The position numbers were made by a program, and so were the translations under genes. The notes below the pieces were generated by a model. It was not told the origin of the DNA and did not search any database. It saw only the letters and a list, made by a program, of their open reading frames with translations. From an uncultured Coprococcus sp. (GTDB taxonomy: Bacteria > Bacillota > Clostridia > Lachnospirales > Lachnospiraceae), in contig CAKQIY010000030.1 in assembly GCA_934247115.1 (NCBI GenBank), positions 1 to 27,187 of the forward strand: a stretch of DNA of 27,187 nt. The letters run 5' to 3'. Within the stretch, counting starts at the first letter, position 1. Each line of letters opens with the position of its first letter. Positions 1-7,208 of the stretch are shown here, in pieces.

Positions 1-51
1 AAAGTTCAATGACTTTTCCTGTTCTGCATTGTCTACATTGTATTCTGGCAT
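1..51 (-). CDS. rpoC: RNA polymerase beta' subunit, N-terminal 17 codons (cut by window edge)
   Basis: The ATG at 49-51 opens a frame that runs off the left edge, reading MPEYNVDNAEQEKSLNF. A strong AAGGAG ribosome binding site overlaps the gap just after the rpoB stop codon, 17 bases away. Identity rests on position: rpoC almost always follows rpoB, and clostridial RpoC proteins commonly begin MPE. The fragment is too short to show any catalytic motif. It would encode the subunit that carries the active-site Mg2+ of RNA polymerase, cotranscribed with rpoB. Confidence 0.8.
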   Translation of the reverse strand, partial: MPEYNVDNAEQEKSLNF

Positions 52-68
52 CTTACAAAGCTCCTTTC

Positions 69-3000
69 TTATTCTTCATCACCATCATCCATGAAATCTG
101 CGTCTCCGAAGCCATCCATGTCTTCGTCGTCAGCTGATTCATTCACTTCCGAGAAACCATTTGCCTGAAGCTCGTCAACATCATTGCCTCTGATAATCTC
201 AGGTGCATCAGCCTCATCCATATCATCGTCTCTGTCTGATGATCTGTCGCTGAGAAGCCTCTTGATGCTTGTGTTATAATCATAAGCCTCCATGCTCTCG
301 CTAAGGTCGACCTCAACCATCTTCTTGTTGCCTTCCTCGTCTTCTTCCTCTCTTACAACTCTTACATCAAGTCCAAGAGCCTGGAACTCCTTAAGAAGTA
401 CCTTGAATGACTCAGGCACACCAGGTGCAGGTATGTTCTCACCCTTGATTATAGCCTCATATGTCTTAACACGTCCTACAACATCATCAGACTTAACTGT
501 CAGGATCTCCTGCAGTGTATATGAAGCACCATAAGCCTCAAGAGCCCAAACCTCCATCTCTCCGAAACGCTGTCCACCGAACTGAGCTTTACCGCCCAGT
601 GGCTGCTGTGTTACCAGTGAGTAAGGACCTGTTGAACGTGCATGAATCTTATCATCAACCAGATGGTGCAGCTTGAGATAGTGCATGTAACCGATAGTTA
701 CAGGTGCGTCGAAGTTCTCTCCTGTTCTACCATCACGCAGCTGAACCTTACCGGTTCTGTTGATAGGTACACCCTTCCACTCCGCTCTGTGGTCTCTGTT
801 ATTGTAAAGGAAGTCCATGACCTCTGGTTTTACTGTATCCTTGTACTTGGCTTCAAAGTCTTCCCATGTGCCATTAGCATAGTCATTCGCCATCTCAAGT
901 GTATCCATGATGTCAAACTCTGTTGCACCATTGAATACAGGAGTCGATACCTTGAATCCAAGAACCTGTGAAGCAAGTCCAAGATGGATCTCAAGGACCT
1001 GTCCGATATTCATTCGTGAAGGAACGCCCAGCGGGTTAAGCACGATATCAAGAGGACGTCCATTTGGCAGGAATGGCATATCCTCAACAGGGAGTACTCG
1101 TGAAACTACACCCTTGTTACCATGACGACCAGCCATCTTGTCTCCGACCTGGATCTTTCTCTTCTGTGCTATATATACTCGAACCTTCTTGTCTACGCCT
1201 GCAGGAAGGTCATCGCCATCCGCACGTGTAAATACCTTTGCATCTATAACAATACCGAATGCTCCATGTGGAACCTTCAGTGATGTATCTCTTACCTCTC
1301 TTGCCTTCTCGCCGAAGATCGCACGGAGAAGTCTCTCCTCTGCTGTCAGCTCTGTCTCTCCCTTTGGAGTTACCTTTCCAACAAGAATATCACCAGCACG
1401 AACCTCTGCTCCAATTCTGATGATACCATTCTCATCAAGATCCTTGAGGACATCATTTGAAAGTCCTGCAAGATCTCTTGTGATCTCTTCCTTACCAAGC
1501 TTGGTATCACGGGCCTCACACTCATACTTCTCTATATGGATCGATGTGTATACATCATCACGCACAAGTCTCTCGCTAAGAAGGACCGCATCCTCGTAGT
1601 TGTAACCTTCCCATGTCATGAAGCCGATCAGAGGGTTCTTACCAAGTGCAATCTCACCACCTGATGTTGAAGGACCATCTGCGATAACCTCTCCAGCCTC
1701 AACATGGTCACCCTTGAATACTATAGGTCTCTGATTCATGCAGTTACCCTGGTTGCTTCGTGCAAATTTGATGATATGATATACATCCTTTGTACCATCC
1801 TCATCTGCTCTTATGCAGATCTCTGTACTGTTGGAGTACTCTACAACACCATCTCTCTTAGCTACAACGCAGACACCTGAATCTACAGCAGCCTTTGCCT
1901 CCATACCAGTTCCAACTACGGCCGACTCTGTCATCATAAGAGGAACCGCCTGACGCTGCATGTTGGATCCCATGAGAGCACGGTTAGCATCATCGTTCTG
2001 AAGGAATGGTATCATTGATGTCGCAACTGAGAATACCATCTTAGGTGATACATCCATGAGGTCTACCTTTGACTTAGGGAACTCAGTTGTATCAGCCCTA
2101 AAACGGCCTGATACATTGTTCTTTACAAAATGTCCATTCTCATCTATAGGCTCATTCGCCTGTACTACTCTGTATCTGTCCTCCTCATCCGCTGTGAGAT
2201 ATACAACCTCATCAGTAACGATCGGATTTGTAGGATCTGTCTTATCCAGCTTTCTATATGGGGCCTCAACAAAGCCATACTCGTTGATACGCGCATATGT
2301 AGCCAGTGAATTGATAAGTCCGATGTTAGGACCCTCAGGAGTTTCGATAGGACACATTCTACCATAATGGGTATAGTGTACATCTCGAACCTCGAATCCA
2401 GCTCTGTCTCGTGAAAGTCCACCAGGACCAAGAGCTGAAAGACGTCTCTTGTGAGTCAGCTCTGACAGAGGGTTATTCTGATCCATAAACTGTGACAGCT
2501 GTGAGCTTCCGAAGAACTCCTTAACCGCAGCTGTAACAGGCTTTATATTGATAAGTGACTGAGGTGTGATAGTCTCAGCATCCTGTGTTGTCATTCTCTC
2601 TCTTACGACTCTCTCAAGTCTTGAAAGACCGATTCTGTACTGGTTCTGAAGAAGCTCTCCAACCGCTCTGATACGTCTGTTGCCCAGATGATCGATATCA
2701 TCATCATTACCAATACCATATTCAAGGTGAATGTTATAATTAATAGAAGCAAATATATCTTCCTTTGTGATGTGCTTTGGCACAAGGTCGGACATATCGC
2801 GCTCTACTGCAGCCTTAAGCTTCTCTGTGTCATCTCCGTACTCCTCGAGAAGTCCCTCAAGCACCGGATAATATACACGCTCTACTATTCCAAGCTCAGC
2901 AGGATCAAAATCAACATAGTTTGCAATGTTGACCATCATATTGGAAAGGACCTTTACGTCTCTCTCCTCCGTCTGAATCATTACATACGGAACTGCTGCA

Positions 3001-3971
3001 TCCTGGATTGTATCTGCAAGCTCCTCTGATACTGTTGTTCCAGCCTCAGCGATAACCTCGCCTGTGCTAGGGTCTATGGCATCCTCTGCAAGTACATGTC
3101 CTGCAATACGTGCCTTGAGCGCAAGCTTCTTGTTGAACTTGTAACGTCCAACCTTGGCAAGATCGTATCTTCTCGCATCAAAAAACATAGCATTAATAAG
3201 GCTCTCTGCATTCTCTACTACAGAAGGCTCGTCTGGTCTGATCTTCTTGTAAAGTTCAACCACACCCTCTGAGTATGACTTTGCAGGATCCTTGTTAAGG
3301 CTCTCCATAATCTTTGGCTCCTCGCCAAATAAATCTATGATCTCCTGATCTGTTCCAAGACCAAGGGCACGGATAAGAACAGTAACTGGCACCTTTCTGG
3401 TTCTATCTACACGCACATAGAAAACATCGTTGGAATCAGTCTCGTACTCCAGCCATGCTCCCCTGTTAGGGATTACTGTACATGCATACAGCTTCTTTCC
3501 CACCTTGTCATGTGTTATATCATAGTAAATACCAGGTGAACGCACTAACTGGCTTACTATAACTCGCTCTGCACCATTGATAACGAATGTACCTGTCTCT
3601 GTCATGAGAGGAAGATCACCCATGAATATCTCATGGTCTGACATCTCCTTAGCATCTCCGACTCTGAGTCTGACCTTGACCTTGAGCGGCGCTGCATATG
3701 TTGCATCCCTCTCCTTGCATTCCTCGATACTGTACTTCAAGTCATCTTTACAGAACCGGAAATCTACAAACTCAAGACTGTACTGACCGGAATAATCAGT
3801 GATTGGAGAAATATCTCTGAATGCTTCCTTAAGACCATCAGTTAAGAACCAGTTGTATGAATTCTTCTGAACCTCTATGAAGTTAGGCATCTCCAGTACG
3901 TCCTTCTGCTTTGCGTAGCTCATTCTGTAGCCTTTTCCAGACTTGACAGGACTAATTCTGTTCTTTTCCAT
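69..3971 (-). CDS. rpoB: DNA-directed RNA polymerase subunit beta
   Basis: This is the beta subunit of core RNA polymerase, 1300 aa. The rifampicin-pocket region lies near residues 490-520 (SQFMDQNNPLSELTHKRR then LSALGPGG). The positions equivalent to E. coli D516, H526 and S531 are the wild-type D, H and S, so no classic resistance change is visible. GDKMAGRHGNKG lies near residue 945 and the conserved C-terminal block GGKAQFGGQRFGEMEVWALE is present. Compared with the roughly 1190 aa of B. subtilis there is extra sequence around residues 290-410 and a very acidic tail; both look like clostridial lineage features. The ATG at 3971 is chosen because AAGGGGTG sits nine bases upstream of it; the upstream GTG at 3983 overlaps that site. 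A GTG at 3977 cannot be fully excluded. It forms an operon with rpoC. Confidence 0.98.
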   Translation of the reverse strand: MEKNRISPVKSGKGYRMSYAKQKDVLEMPNFIEVQKNSYNWFLTDGLKEAFRDISPITDYSGQYSLEFVDFRFCKDDLKYSIEECKERDATYAAPLKVKVRLRVGDAKEMSDHEIFMGDLPLMTETGTFVINGAERVIVSQLVRSPGIYYDITHDKVGKKLYACTVIPNRGAWLEYETDSNDVFYVRVDRTRKVPVTVLIRALGLGTDQEIIDLFGEEPKIMESLNKDPAKSYSEGVVELYKKIRPDEPSVVENAESLINAMFFDARRYDLAKVGRYKFNKKLALKARIAGHVLAEDAIDPSTGEVIAEAGTTVSEELADTIQDAAVPYVMIQTEERDVKVLSNMMVNIANYVDFDPAELGIVERVYYPVLEGLLEEYGDDTEKLKAAVERDMSDLVPKHITKEDIFASINYNIHLEYGIGNDDDIDHLGNRRIRAVGELLQNQYRIGLSRLERVVRERMTTQDAETITPQSLINIKPVTAAVKEFFGSSQLSQFMDQNNPLSELTHKRRLSALGPGGLSRDRAGFEVRDVHYTHYGRMCPIETPEGPNIGLINSLATYARINEYGFVEAPYRKLDKTDPTNPIVTDEVVYLTADEEDRYRVVQANEPIDENGHFVKNNVSGRFRADTTEFPKSKVDLMDVSPKMVFSVATSMIPFLQNDDANRALMGSNMQRQAVPLMMTESAVVGTGMEAKAAVDSGVCVVAKRDGVVEYSNSTEICIRADEDGTKDVYHIIKFARSNQGNCMNQRPIVFKGDHVEAGEVIADGPSTSGGEIALGKNPLIGFMTWEGYNYEDAVLLSERLVRDDVYTSIHIEKYECEARDTKLGKEEITRDLAGLSNDVLKDLDENGIIRIGAEVRAGDILVGKVTPKGETELTAEERLLRAIFGEKAREVRDTSLKVPHGAFGIVIDAKVFTRADGDDLPAGVDKKVRVYIAQKRKIQVGDKMAGRHGNKGVVSRVLPVEDMPFLPNGRPLDIVLNPLGVPSRMNIGQVLEIHLGLASQVLGFKVSTPVFNGATEFDIMDTLEMANDYANGTWEDFEAKYKDTVKPEVMDFLYNNRDHRAEWKGVPINRTGKVQLRDGRTGENFDAPVTIGYMHYLKLHHLVDDKIHARSTGPYSLVTQQPLGGKAQFGGQRFGEMEVWALEAYGASYTLQEILTVKSDDVVGRVKTYEAIIKGENIPAPGVPESFKVLLKEFQALGLDVRVVREEEDEEGNKKMVEVDLSESMEAYDYNTSIKRLLSDRSSDRDDDMDEADAPEIIRGNDVDELQANGFSEVNESADDEDMDGFGDADFMDDGDEE

Positions 3972-4050
3972 CGACACATTCACCCCTTGGAATTTATTTT
4001 TATGCTTTTAATACTAACCTTAAGTTAAATAAGTGTTTTAAAGCCATATA

Positions 4051-4093
4051 TCACTATATCTTGATGTGTACGCACACGAAGCCATAATAGTGA
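4051..4093 (-). other. Stem-loop in the predicted rpoB 5' leader
   Basis: On the minus strand TCACTAT and ATAGTGA (7 bp, perfect) enclose a smaller GTGT-GCGT-ACAC hairpin, just downstream of the predicted rpoBC transcription start and about 80 bases before the rpoB start codon. No U-tract follows, so it is not a terminator. It could stabilise the leader or take part in regulation. The structure is visible; the function is a guess. Confidence 0.4.
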
Positions 4094-4102
4094 CAGTTTA
4101 CT

Positions 4103-4131
4103 ATCCTACCAGCAAATGCAATATTTGTCAA
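4103..4131 (-). promoter_or_regulatory. Sigma-A promoter for rpoBC
   Basis: Minus strand TTGACA (4126-4131), a 17-bp spacer and TAGGAT (4103-4108). The -35 is a perfect consensus and the -10 matches at four of six positions. It lies downstream of the rplL terminator, so rpoBC has its own transcription start with a leader of roughly 125 bases. Confidence 0.8.
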
Positions 4132-4186
4132 CTATATTTCGGGATTTTTTTAGATTTTTTTAGAAATAAACGTATGAGATATATAG

Positions 4187-4228
4187 AAAAACCGGCCCGG
4201 CTGTATGGTGACCATACCGCCAGGCCGA
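4187..4228 (-). terminator. Intrinsic terminator after rplL
   Basis: A 16-position GC-rich stem (CGGCCTGGC... against ...GCCGGGCCG) with a three-base loop, one G-U pair and one mismatch as read on the minus strand, followed by UUUUU. The other strand has no T-run after the stem, so it acts leftward. It separates rplJL from rpoBC. Confidence 0.88.
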
Positions 4229-4257
4229 ATAAAATCTGATGTAAAATAAGGATCGAA

Positions 4258-4626
4258 TTACTTTAATGTAACCTTAGCTCCCTCAGCCTCGAGCTTTGTC
4301 TTAGCCTCCTCAGCCTCTTCCTTAGTAGCGTCCTCCTTGATTACCTTTGGAGCACCATCTACAGCGTCCTTAGCTTCCTTAAGACCTAAGCCTGTAAGCT
4401 CACGAACAACCTTGATAACCTTAACCTTGTTAGGACCAACCTCTGTAAGCTCTACGTTGAATGAATCCTTCTCCTCAGCTGCTGCTGCACCGTCAGCACC
4501 TGCTGCTGCAACTACAACACCTGCAGCTGCTGATACGCCGAACTCCTCTTCACAAGCCTTAACTAAATCGTTTAACTCTAATACTGATAAACCTTTGATT
4601 ACTTCAATAATTTCCTGAGTTGTCAT
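4258..4626 (-). CDS. rplL: 50S ribosomal protein L7/L12
   Basis: This is the 122-aa stalk protein that recruits translation factors to the large ribosomal subunit. It has the usual N-terminal dimerisation segment (MTTQEIIEVIKGLSVLELN), an alanine/glycine-rich hinge near residues 35-52, and the C-terminal factor-binding domain with KVIKVVRELTGLGLKEAKD and a final AKVTLK. The start at 4626 is fixed by GGAGG eight bases upstream; the longer reading to 4674 would run through this ribosome binding site. It follows rplJ by 165 bases and ends at a strong terminator. Confidence 0.98.
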   Translation of the reverse strand: MTTQEIIEVIKGLSVLELNDLVKACEEEFGVSAAAGVVVAAAGADGAAAAEEKDSFNVELTEVGPNKVKVIKVVRELTGLGLKEAKDAVDGAPKVIKEDATKEEAEEAKTKLEAEGAKVTLK

Positions 4627-4781
4627 TATGTTTTCCTCCATATAATATAATTTGTTATTGTGTAATGCATCCACACATCATTCTCGTCTCATGCGGATAC
4701 TCTTTGTCCATAATACAGACATATGAACATCTGACAGCATGCATGAACAGCACCGCCGTTATACATATCAGATATTCTATC

Positions 4782-4799
4782 AGGCTTAATATTAAGCCT
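4782..4799. repeat. 18-bp perfect palindrome across the rplJ stop codon
   Basis: AGGCTTAATATTAAGCCT is a perfect 18-base palindrome that contains the rplJ stop codon. With essentially no loop it would make only a short RNA hairpin, and no U-run follows. It may be chance from the GAGGCT-TAA end of the gene, or a processing or translation-coupling signal in the rplJ-rplL message. Confidence 0.5.
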
Positions 4800-5280
4800 C
4801 CTTCTGCTCTGCGATCTGCTTGATAACACGAGCGAAGTTTGCGATAGGTGACTGGATACTTCCAAGGAACTTGGAAATGAGCACTTCTCTTGAAGGGATC
4901 TTTGCGATAACCTGGATTCCCTCTGCATCGTAGAATGTTCCTTCTACAACACCACCCTTAAGCTCAAGAGCTGGGGCATTCTTTGCGAAGTCTGCAAGAA
5001 CTCTTGCAGCTGCTGTAGCGTCATCCTTGCAGATTGCAAGACCAGTTGGTCCCTCTAAACAACCCTTAAGGCCTTCGAACTCTGTTCCCTCGATAGCGAA
5101 GTTGACCATTGTGTTCTTGTATACCTTGTATACAACACCAGCTTCTCTCAGATTCTTACGGAGCTGTGTATCCTGCTCAACTGTAAGACCACGATAGTCT
5201 ACAACTACTGCAGTAGCAGCGCCTTCAAGATTTGCCTTGATCTCTTCTACTATTGGCTTCTTTAACTCTACCTTTGCCAT
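4792..5280 (-). CDS. rplJ: 50S ribosomal protein L10
   Basis: This 162-aa protein forms the base of the L7/L12 stalk. The N-terminal MAKVELKKPIVEEIK, the segment VVVDYRGLTVEQDTQLRK and the C-terminal helix PIANFARVIKQIAEQKEA are characteristic; the last part binds L12 dimers. The start at 5280 is supported by AAGGAGG a few bases upstream; the ORF extension to 5319 would run into the leader terminator. The gene is preceded by an L10-leader RNA and promoter, so it is probably repressed by free L10-L12 complex. Unlike many Firmicutes, rplK and rplA are not directly upstream. Confidence 0.98.
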   Translation of the reverse strand: MAKVELKKPIVEEIKANLEGAATAVVVDYRGLTVEQDTQLRKNLREAGVVYKVYKNTMVNFAIEGTEFEGLKGCLEGPTGLAICKDDATAAARVLADFAKNAPALELKGGVVEGTFYDAEGIQVIAKIPSREVLISKFLGSIQSPIANFARVIKQIAEQKEA

Positions 5281-5324
5281 AATGCGCCTCCTTATTTTAC
5301 TAATGACTGCACATTCCAAGATAT

Positions 5325-5357
5325 AAAAAAACTCTCAAAGCCCTAAGACCTGAGAGT
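5325..5357 (-). terminator. Attenuator terminator at the end of the L10 leader
   Basis: Minus strand ACTCTCA pairs with TGAGAGT (7 bp, extendable with weaker pairs), followed by a run of seven T. It lies between the L10-leader aptamer and the rplJ ribosome binding site, where Firmicute L10 leaders carry their regulatory terminator. Confidence 0.8.
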
Positions 5358-5374
5358 AGATTGTTAAATCAATT

Positions 5375-5449
5375 AACGATATCTTTCCTCGGTAGGTGAT
5401 ATAACATCTTACGCCCGTGGGCACCTACTGTCTTCGGCAGTTCATCGTT
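5375..5449 (-). promoter_or_regulatory. Ribosomal protein L10 leader RNA
   Basis: The minus-strand RNA starts with AACGAU and ends with AUCGUU, which close an outer stem. Inside are the hallmark segments AGUAGGUGCC, GUAAGAUGUUAUAUCACCUA and CCGAGGAAAGAU known from Firmicute L10 leaders (Rfam family L10_leader). AGGUG and CACCU form an internal helix. In this family the L10-L12 complex binds the leader and favours the downstream terminator, lowering rplJL expression when the proteins are in excess. Recognition is by eye; a covariance-model search would confirm the exact ends. Confidence 0.9.
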
Positions 5450-5453
5450 GCTT

Positions 5454-5482
5454 AATGTAACACACTGCAATCGCAATGTCAA
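5454..5482 (-). promoter_or_regulatory. Sigma-A promoter for rplJL
   Basis: Minus strand TTGACA (5477-5482), 17-bp spacer, TACATT (5454-5459). The predicted start near 5447 falls right at the first stem of the L10 leader. The -35 box lies only 18 bases after the amidase stop codon. Confidence 0.85.
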
Positions 5483-5500
5483 CTGTTATTTTTATATTTT

Positions 5501-6034
5501 TTATGCTCCTATAGTCTCATCCACAGCATCGGCTATGGCCGCCGCGATCGCTTCAAAGTTGTAATCATACAGATAATTATCATAATCATTATTTATGAAT
5601 CCTGTCTCCACCAGAACTGCAGGCATCTGCGTCCTTCTGAGCACCGCAAGTCCCGGCCTCTCGTCTACATTTATATTCCTGAAGCCCAGCTTCTCAAGCT
5701 CATTGTTGATATTCTGCGCCAGTTCATACTTCACTCCGCTCCTGTCATACACCAGCGTCTGCACTCCGTTGTAGCCATTCGGTTCCGGGGATGAATTCCT
5801 GTGAAGCGATATGAAGTAATCCGCTCCGCTCTCATTGCCCTTCTGGGCCTTTCTGACTGGTGAATCATATACATCCGTAGTTCTTGTATACCCAACATCA
5901 TAACCTCTGCGCTCCAGCTCGTCTCCTAGCGCGAGAGCAAGATTGAGATTATCATTCTTCTCAAGTCTTCCTTCATAAGAAGCACCATTGTCGTAACCGC
6001 CATGTCCGGCATCTATCATTATCTTTGCTGTCAT
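5501..6034 (-). CDS. N-acetylmuramoyl-L-alanine amidase (Amidase_3 family)
   Basis: This 177-aa zinc enzyme should cut the bond between MurNAc and the L-alanine of the peptidoglycan stem peptide. The whole protein is one Amidase_3 domain: H11 in DAGHGG, E25, and H78 in ISLHRN are the expected zinc ligands, and E143 in LVETGF is the catalytic glutamate. There is no signal peptide, transmembrane segment or wall-binding domain, so how it reaches the wall is unclear. The ATG at 6034 lacks a strong ribosome binding site, and may depend on coupling with the GH25 gene 81 bases upstream. I see no terminator before the rplJ promoter. CwlC/LytC-like amidases and small phage endolysins are the nearest analogues. 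Confidence 0.92.
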   Translation of the reverse strand: MTAKIMIDAGHGGYDNGASYEGRLEKNDNLNLALALGDELERRGYDVGYTRTTDVYDSPVRKAQKGNESGADYFISLHRNSSPEPNGYNGVQTLVYDRSGVKYELAQNINNELEKLGFRNINVDERPGLAVLRRTQMPAVLVETGFINNDYDNYLYDYNFEAIAAAIADAVDETIGA

Positions 6035-6115
6035 ATATCTGCAATCCGTTTTTTCTATATATTATGTAGTTTACGACAGTTCAAGAACACATATATACGA
6101 AAATGAATCTGTGGC

Positions 6116-7084
6116 CTAGTTCTTAAACCACAGATTCACATCAACATCACCATATATTCCATCCACGTATCCTGATTCAGTGTACTGCCATCCTGTATAC
6201 TTGTATGGGAAATCCGGAACATTTGCATAGTGGGCAAGCCACAGCTCGTAATCACCGAGTCTGTCCATATCAAGGCACTGTGCAAACATATTACGGCTTG
6301 CGTATATCATAGGTGTATAACCTGCAGCCTTAATCGTCTCACAGAATCCTACTATTCCATCAGTTCTCTGATCATTTGTCGCATTGTCCCCCCTTGCTTC
6401 AGAATCTCCGATAAGCTCCGAATCAATGACTATAGGATATCTGACCTTGAGCCTGCCAATCTGCTTCAGGACAAACTCAGCCTCCTGTACCCCCTCTTCA
6501 TAGGTGATCGCCTGTGTGAAGAAGTACAGTCCCGTTGGAACCTTGTATTTGATCGCAGCCTCCTTGTTGGTCTCAAAGCTTGAGTCCAGCATCAGTCCGC
6601 CCTCTGTGTAGCCTCTGTAACCCACCCGGAGCATGACAAAATCTACATTCTTGTTCTCCGACAGAGTCTCCCAGTCTATATCCCCCTGGAATGTGGACAG
6701 ATCCACACCAACCAGGGTGTCATCTATATTGTCATCACTGTAATGCATATATCCATCATCACCAGTGTAGAATCTCTCCGTATCCAGATCGTTTCTCTCA
6801 ACTTTATCACTTATCTTGTACAGAAGCGCATCCGGTCCAAGCTCTCCTACATTTATATATGCTGTAGGTATATAATTCCAGTAATTATCATATATACTCT
6901 GGGTCACCTCTGAATCTGCTATAGTGAATCCCGACTGGTAACTGAGAGCAGGCGATGCCTTGGAGCTTGTAAAGCCCCACGCCCGGCCTATGAATATTCC
7001 TATAACAAGTCCTGCTATCAGACAAATAACACCAACCAGTATACACCAGTTTCTGGTAAACTTTTTCACCTGATCTGCGTCCAT
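6116..7084 (-). CDS. Membrane-anchored GH25 muramidase (lysozyme family)
   Basis: This 322-aa protein has a short cytoplasmic N-terminus, one transmembrane helix (about residues 14-36), a linker, and a glycoside hydrolase family 25 domain from about residue 122. Family motifs are VGVDLSTFQGDIDW (D128), FVMLRVGYRG, TGLYFFTQA, YPIVIDSELIG (acidic pair D221/E223, the catalytic region) and a closing GDVDVNLWF. GH25 enzymes cleave the MurNAc-GlcNAc bond. Topology predicts the catalytic domain outside the membrane, tethered rather than released. It sits 81 bases before the amidase gene, so a muramidase and an amidase are probably made together for wall remodelling. An AAGG ribosome binding site precedes the ATG. 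Confidence 0.93.
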   Translation of the reverse strand: MDADQVKKFTRNWCILVGVICLIAGLVIGIFIGRAWGFTSSKASPALSYQSGFTIADSEVTQSIYDNYWNYIPTAYINVGELGPDALLYKISDKVERNDLDTERFYTGDDGYMHYSDDNIDDTLVGVDLSTFQGDIDWETLSENKNVDFVMLRVGYRGYTEGGLMLDSSFETNKEAAIKYKVPTGLYFFTQAITYEEGVQEAEFVLKQIGRLKVRYPIVIDSELIGDSEARGDNATNDQRTDGIVGFCETIKAAGYTPMIYASRNMFAQCLDMDRLGDYELWLAHYANVPDFPYKYTGWQYTESGYVDGIYGDVDVNLWFKN

Positions 7085-7148
7085 ATCAATACCTTCTCTT
7101 CCTTTGTAGTCTCACTTACGATGTCCGCACATTCTCTGTGCCATGTCT

Positions 7149-7177
7149 ATTCTAACAGCATATGTCCAATCTGTCGT
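7149..7177 (-). promoter_or_regulatory. Possible promoter for the GH25-amidase pair
   Basis: Minus strand ACGACA (7172-7177), 17-bp spacer, TAGAAT (7149-7154), about 65 bases before the GH25 start codon. Four of six -35 and five of six -10 positions match consensus. No clear terminator follows the upstream gene, so read-through is also possible. Confidence 0.45.
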
Positions 7178-7208
7178 CTTAATTTTCCTAACACCGCCTT
7201 TGCGGGTA

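Noticed and set aside
292..3786. Many plus-strand open frames of 60-150 codons opposite rpoB.
   Set aside because: They lie entirely inside rpoB, have low-complexity serine/threonine-rich translations typical of antisense shadows, and lack ribosome binding sites or homology I recognise.
4689..4928. A 79-codon minus-strand frame across the rplJ end and the rplJ-rplL gap.
   Set aside because: It overlaps the well-supported L10 gene in another frame and has no separate start signal.
5501..7084. Prophage lysis module suggested by the amidase and GH25 lysozyme.
   Set aside because: No holin, structural, integrase or attachment-site signals are near, and the GH25 protein is membrane-anchored, which fits a cellular enzyme better.
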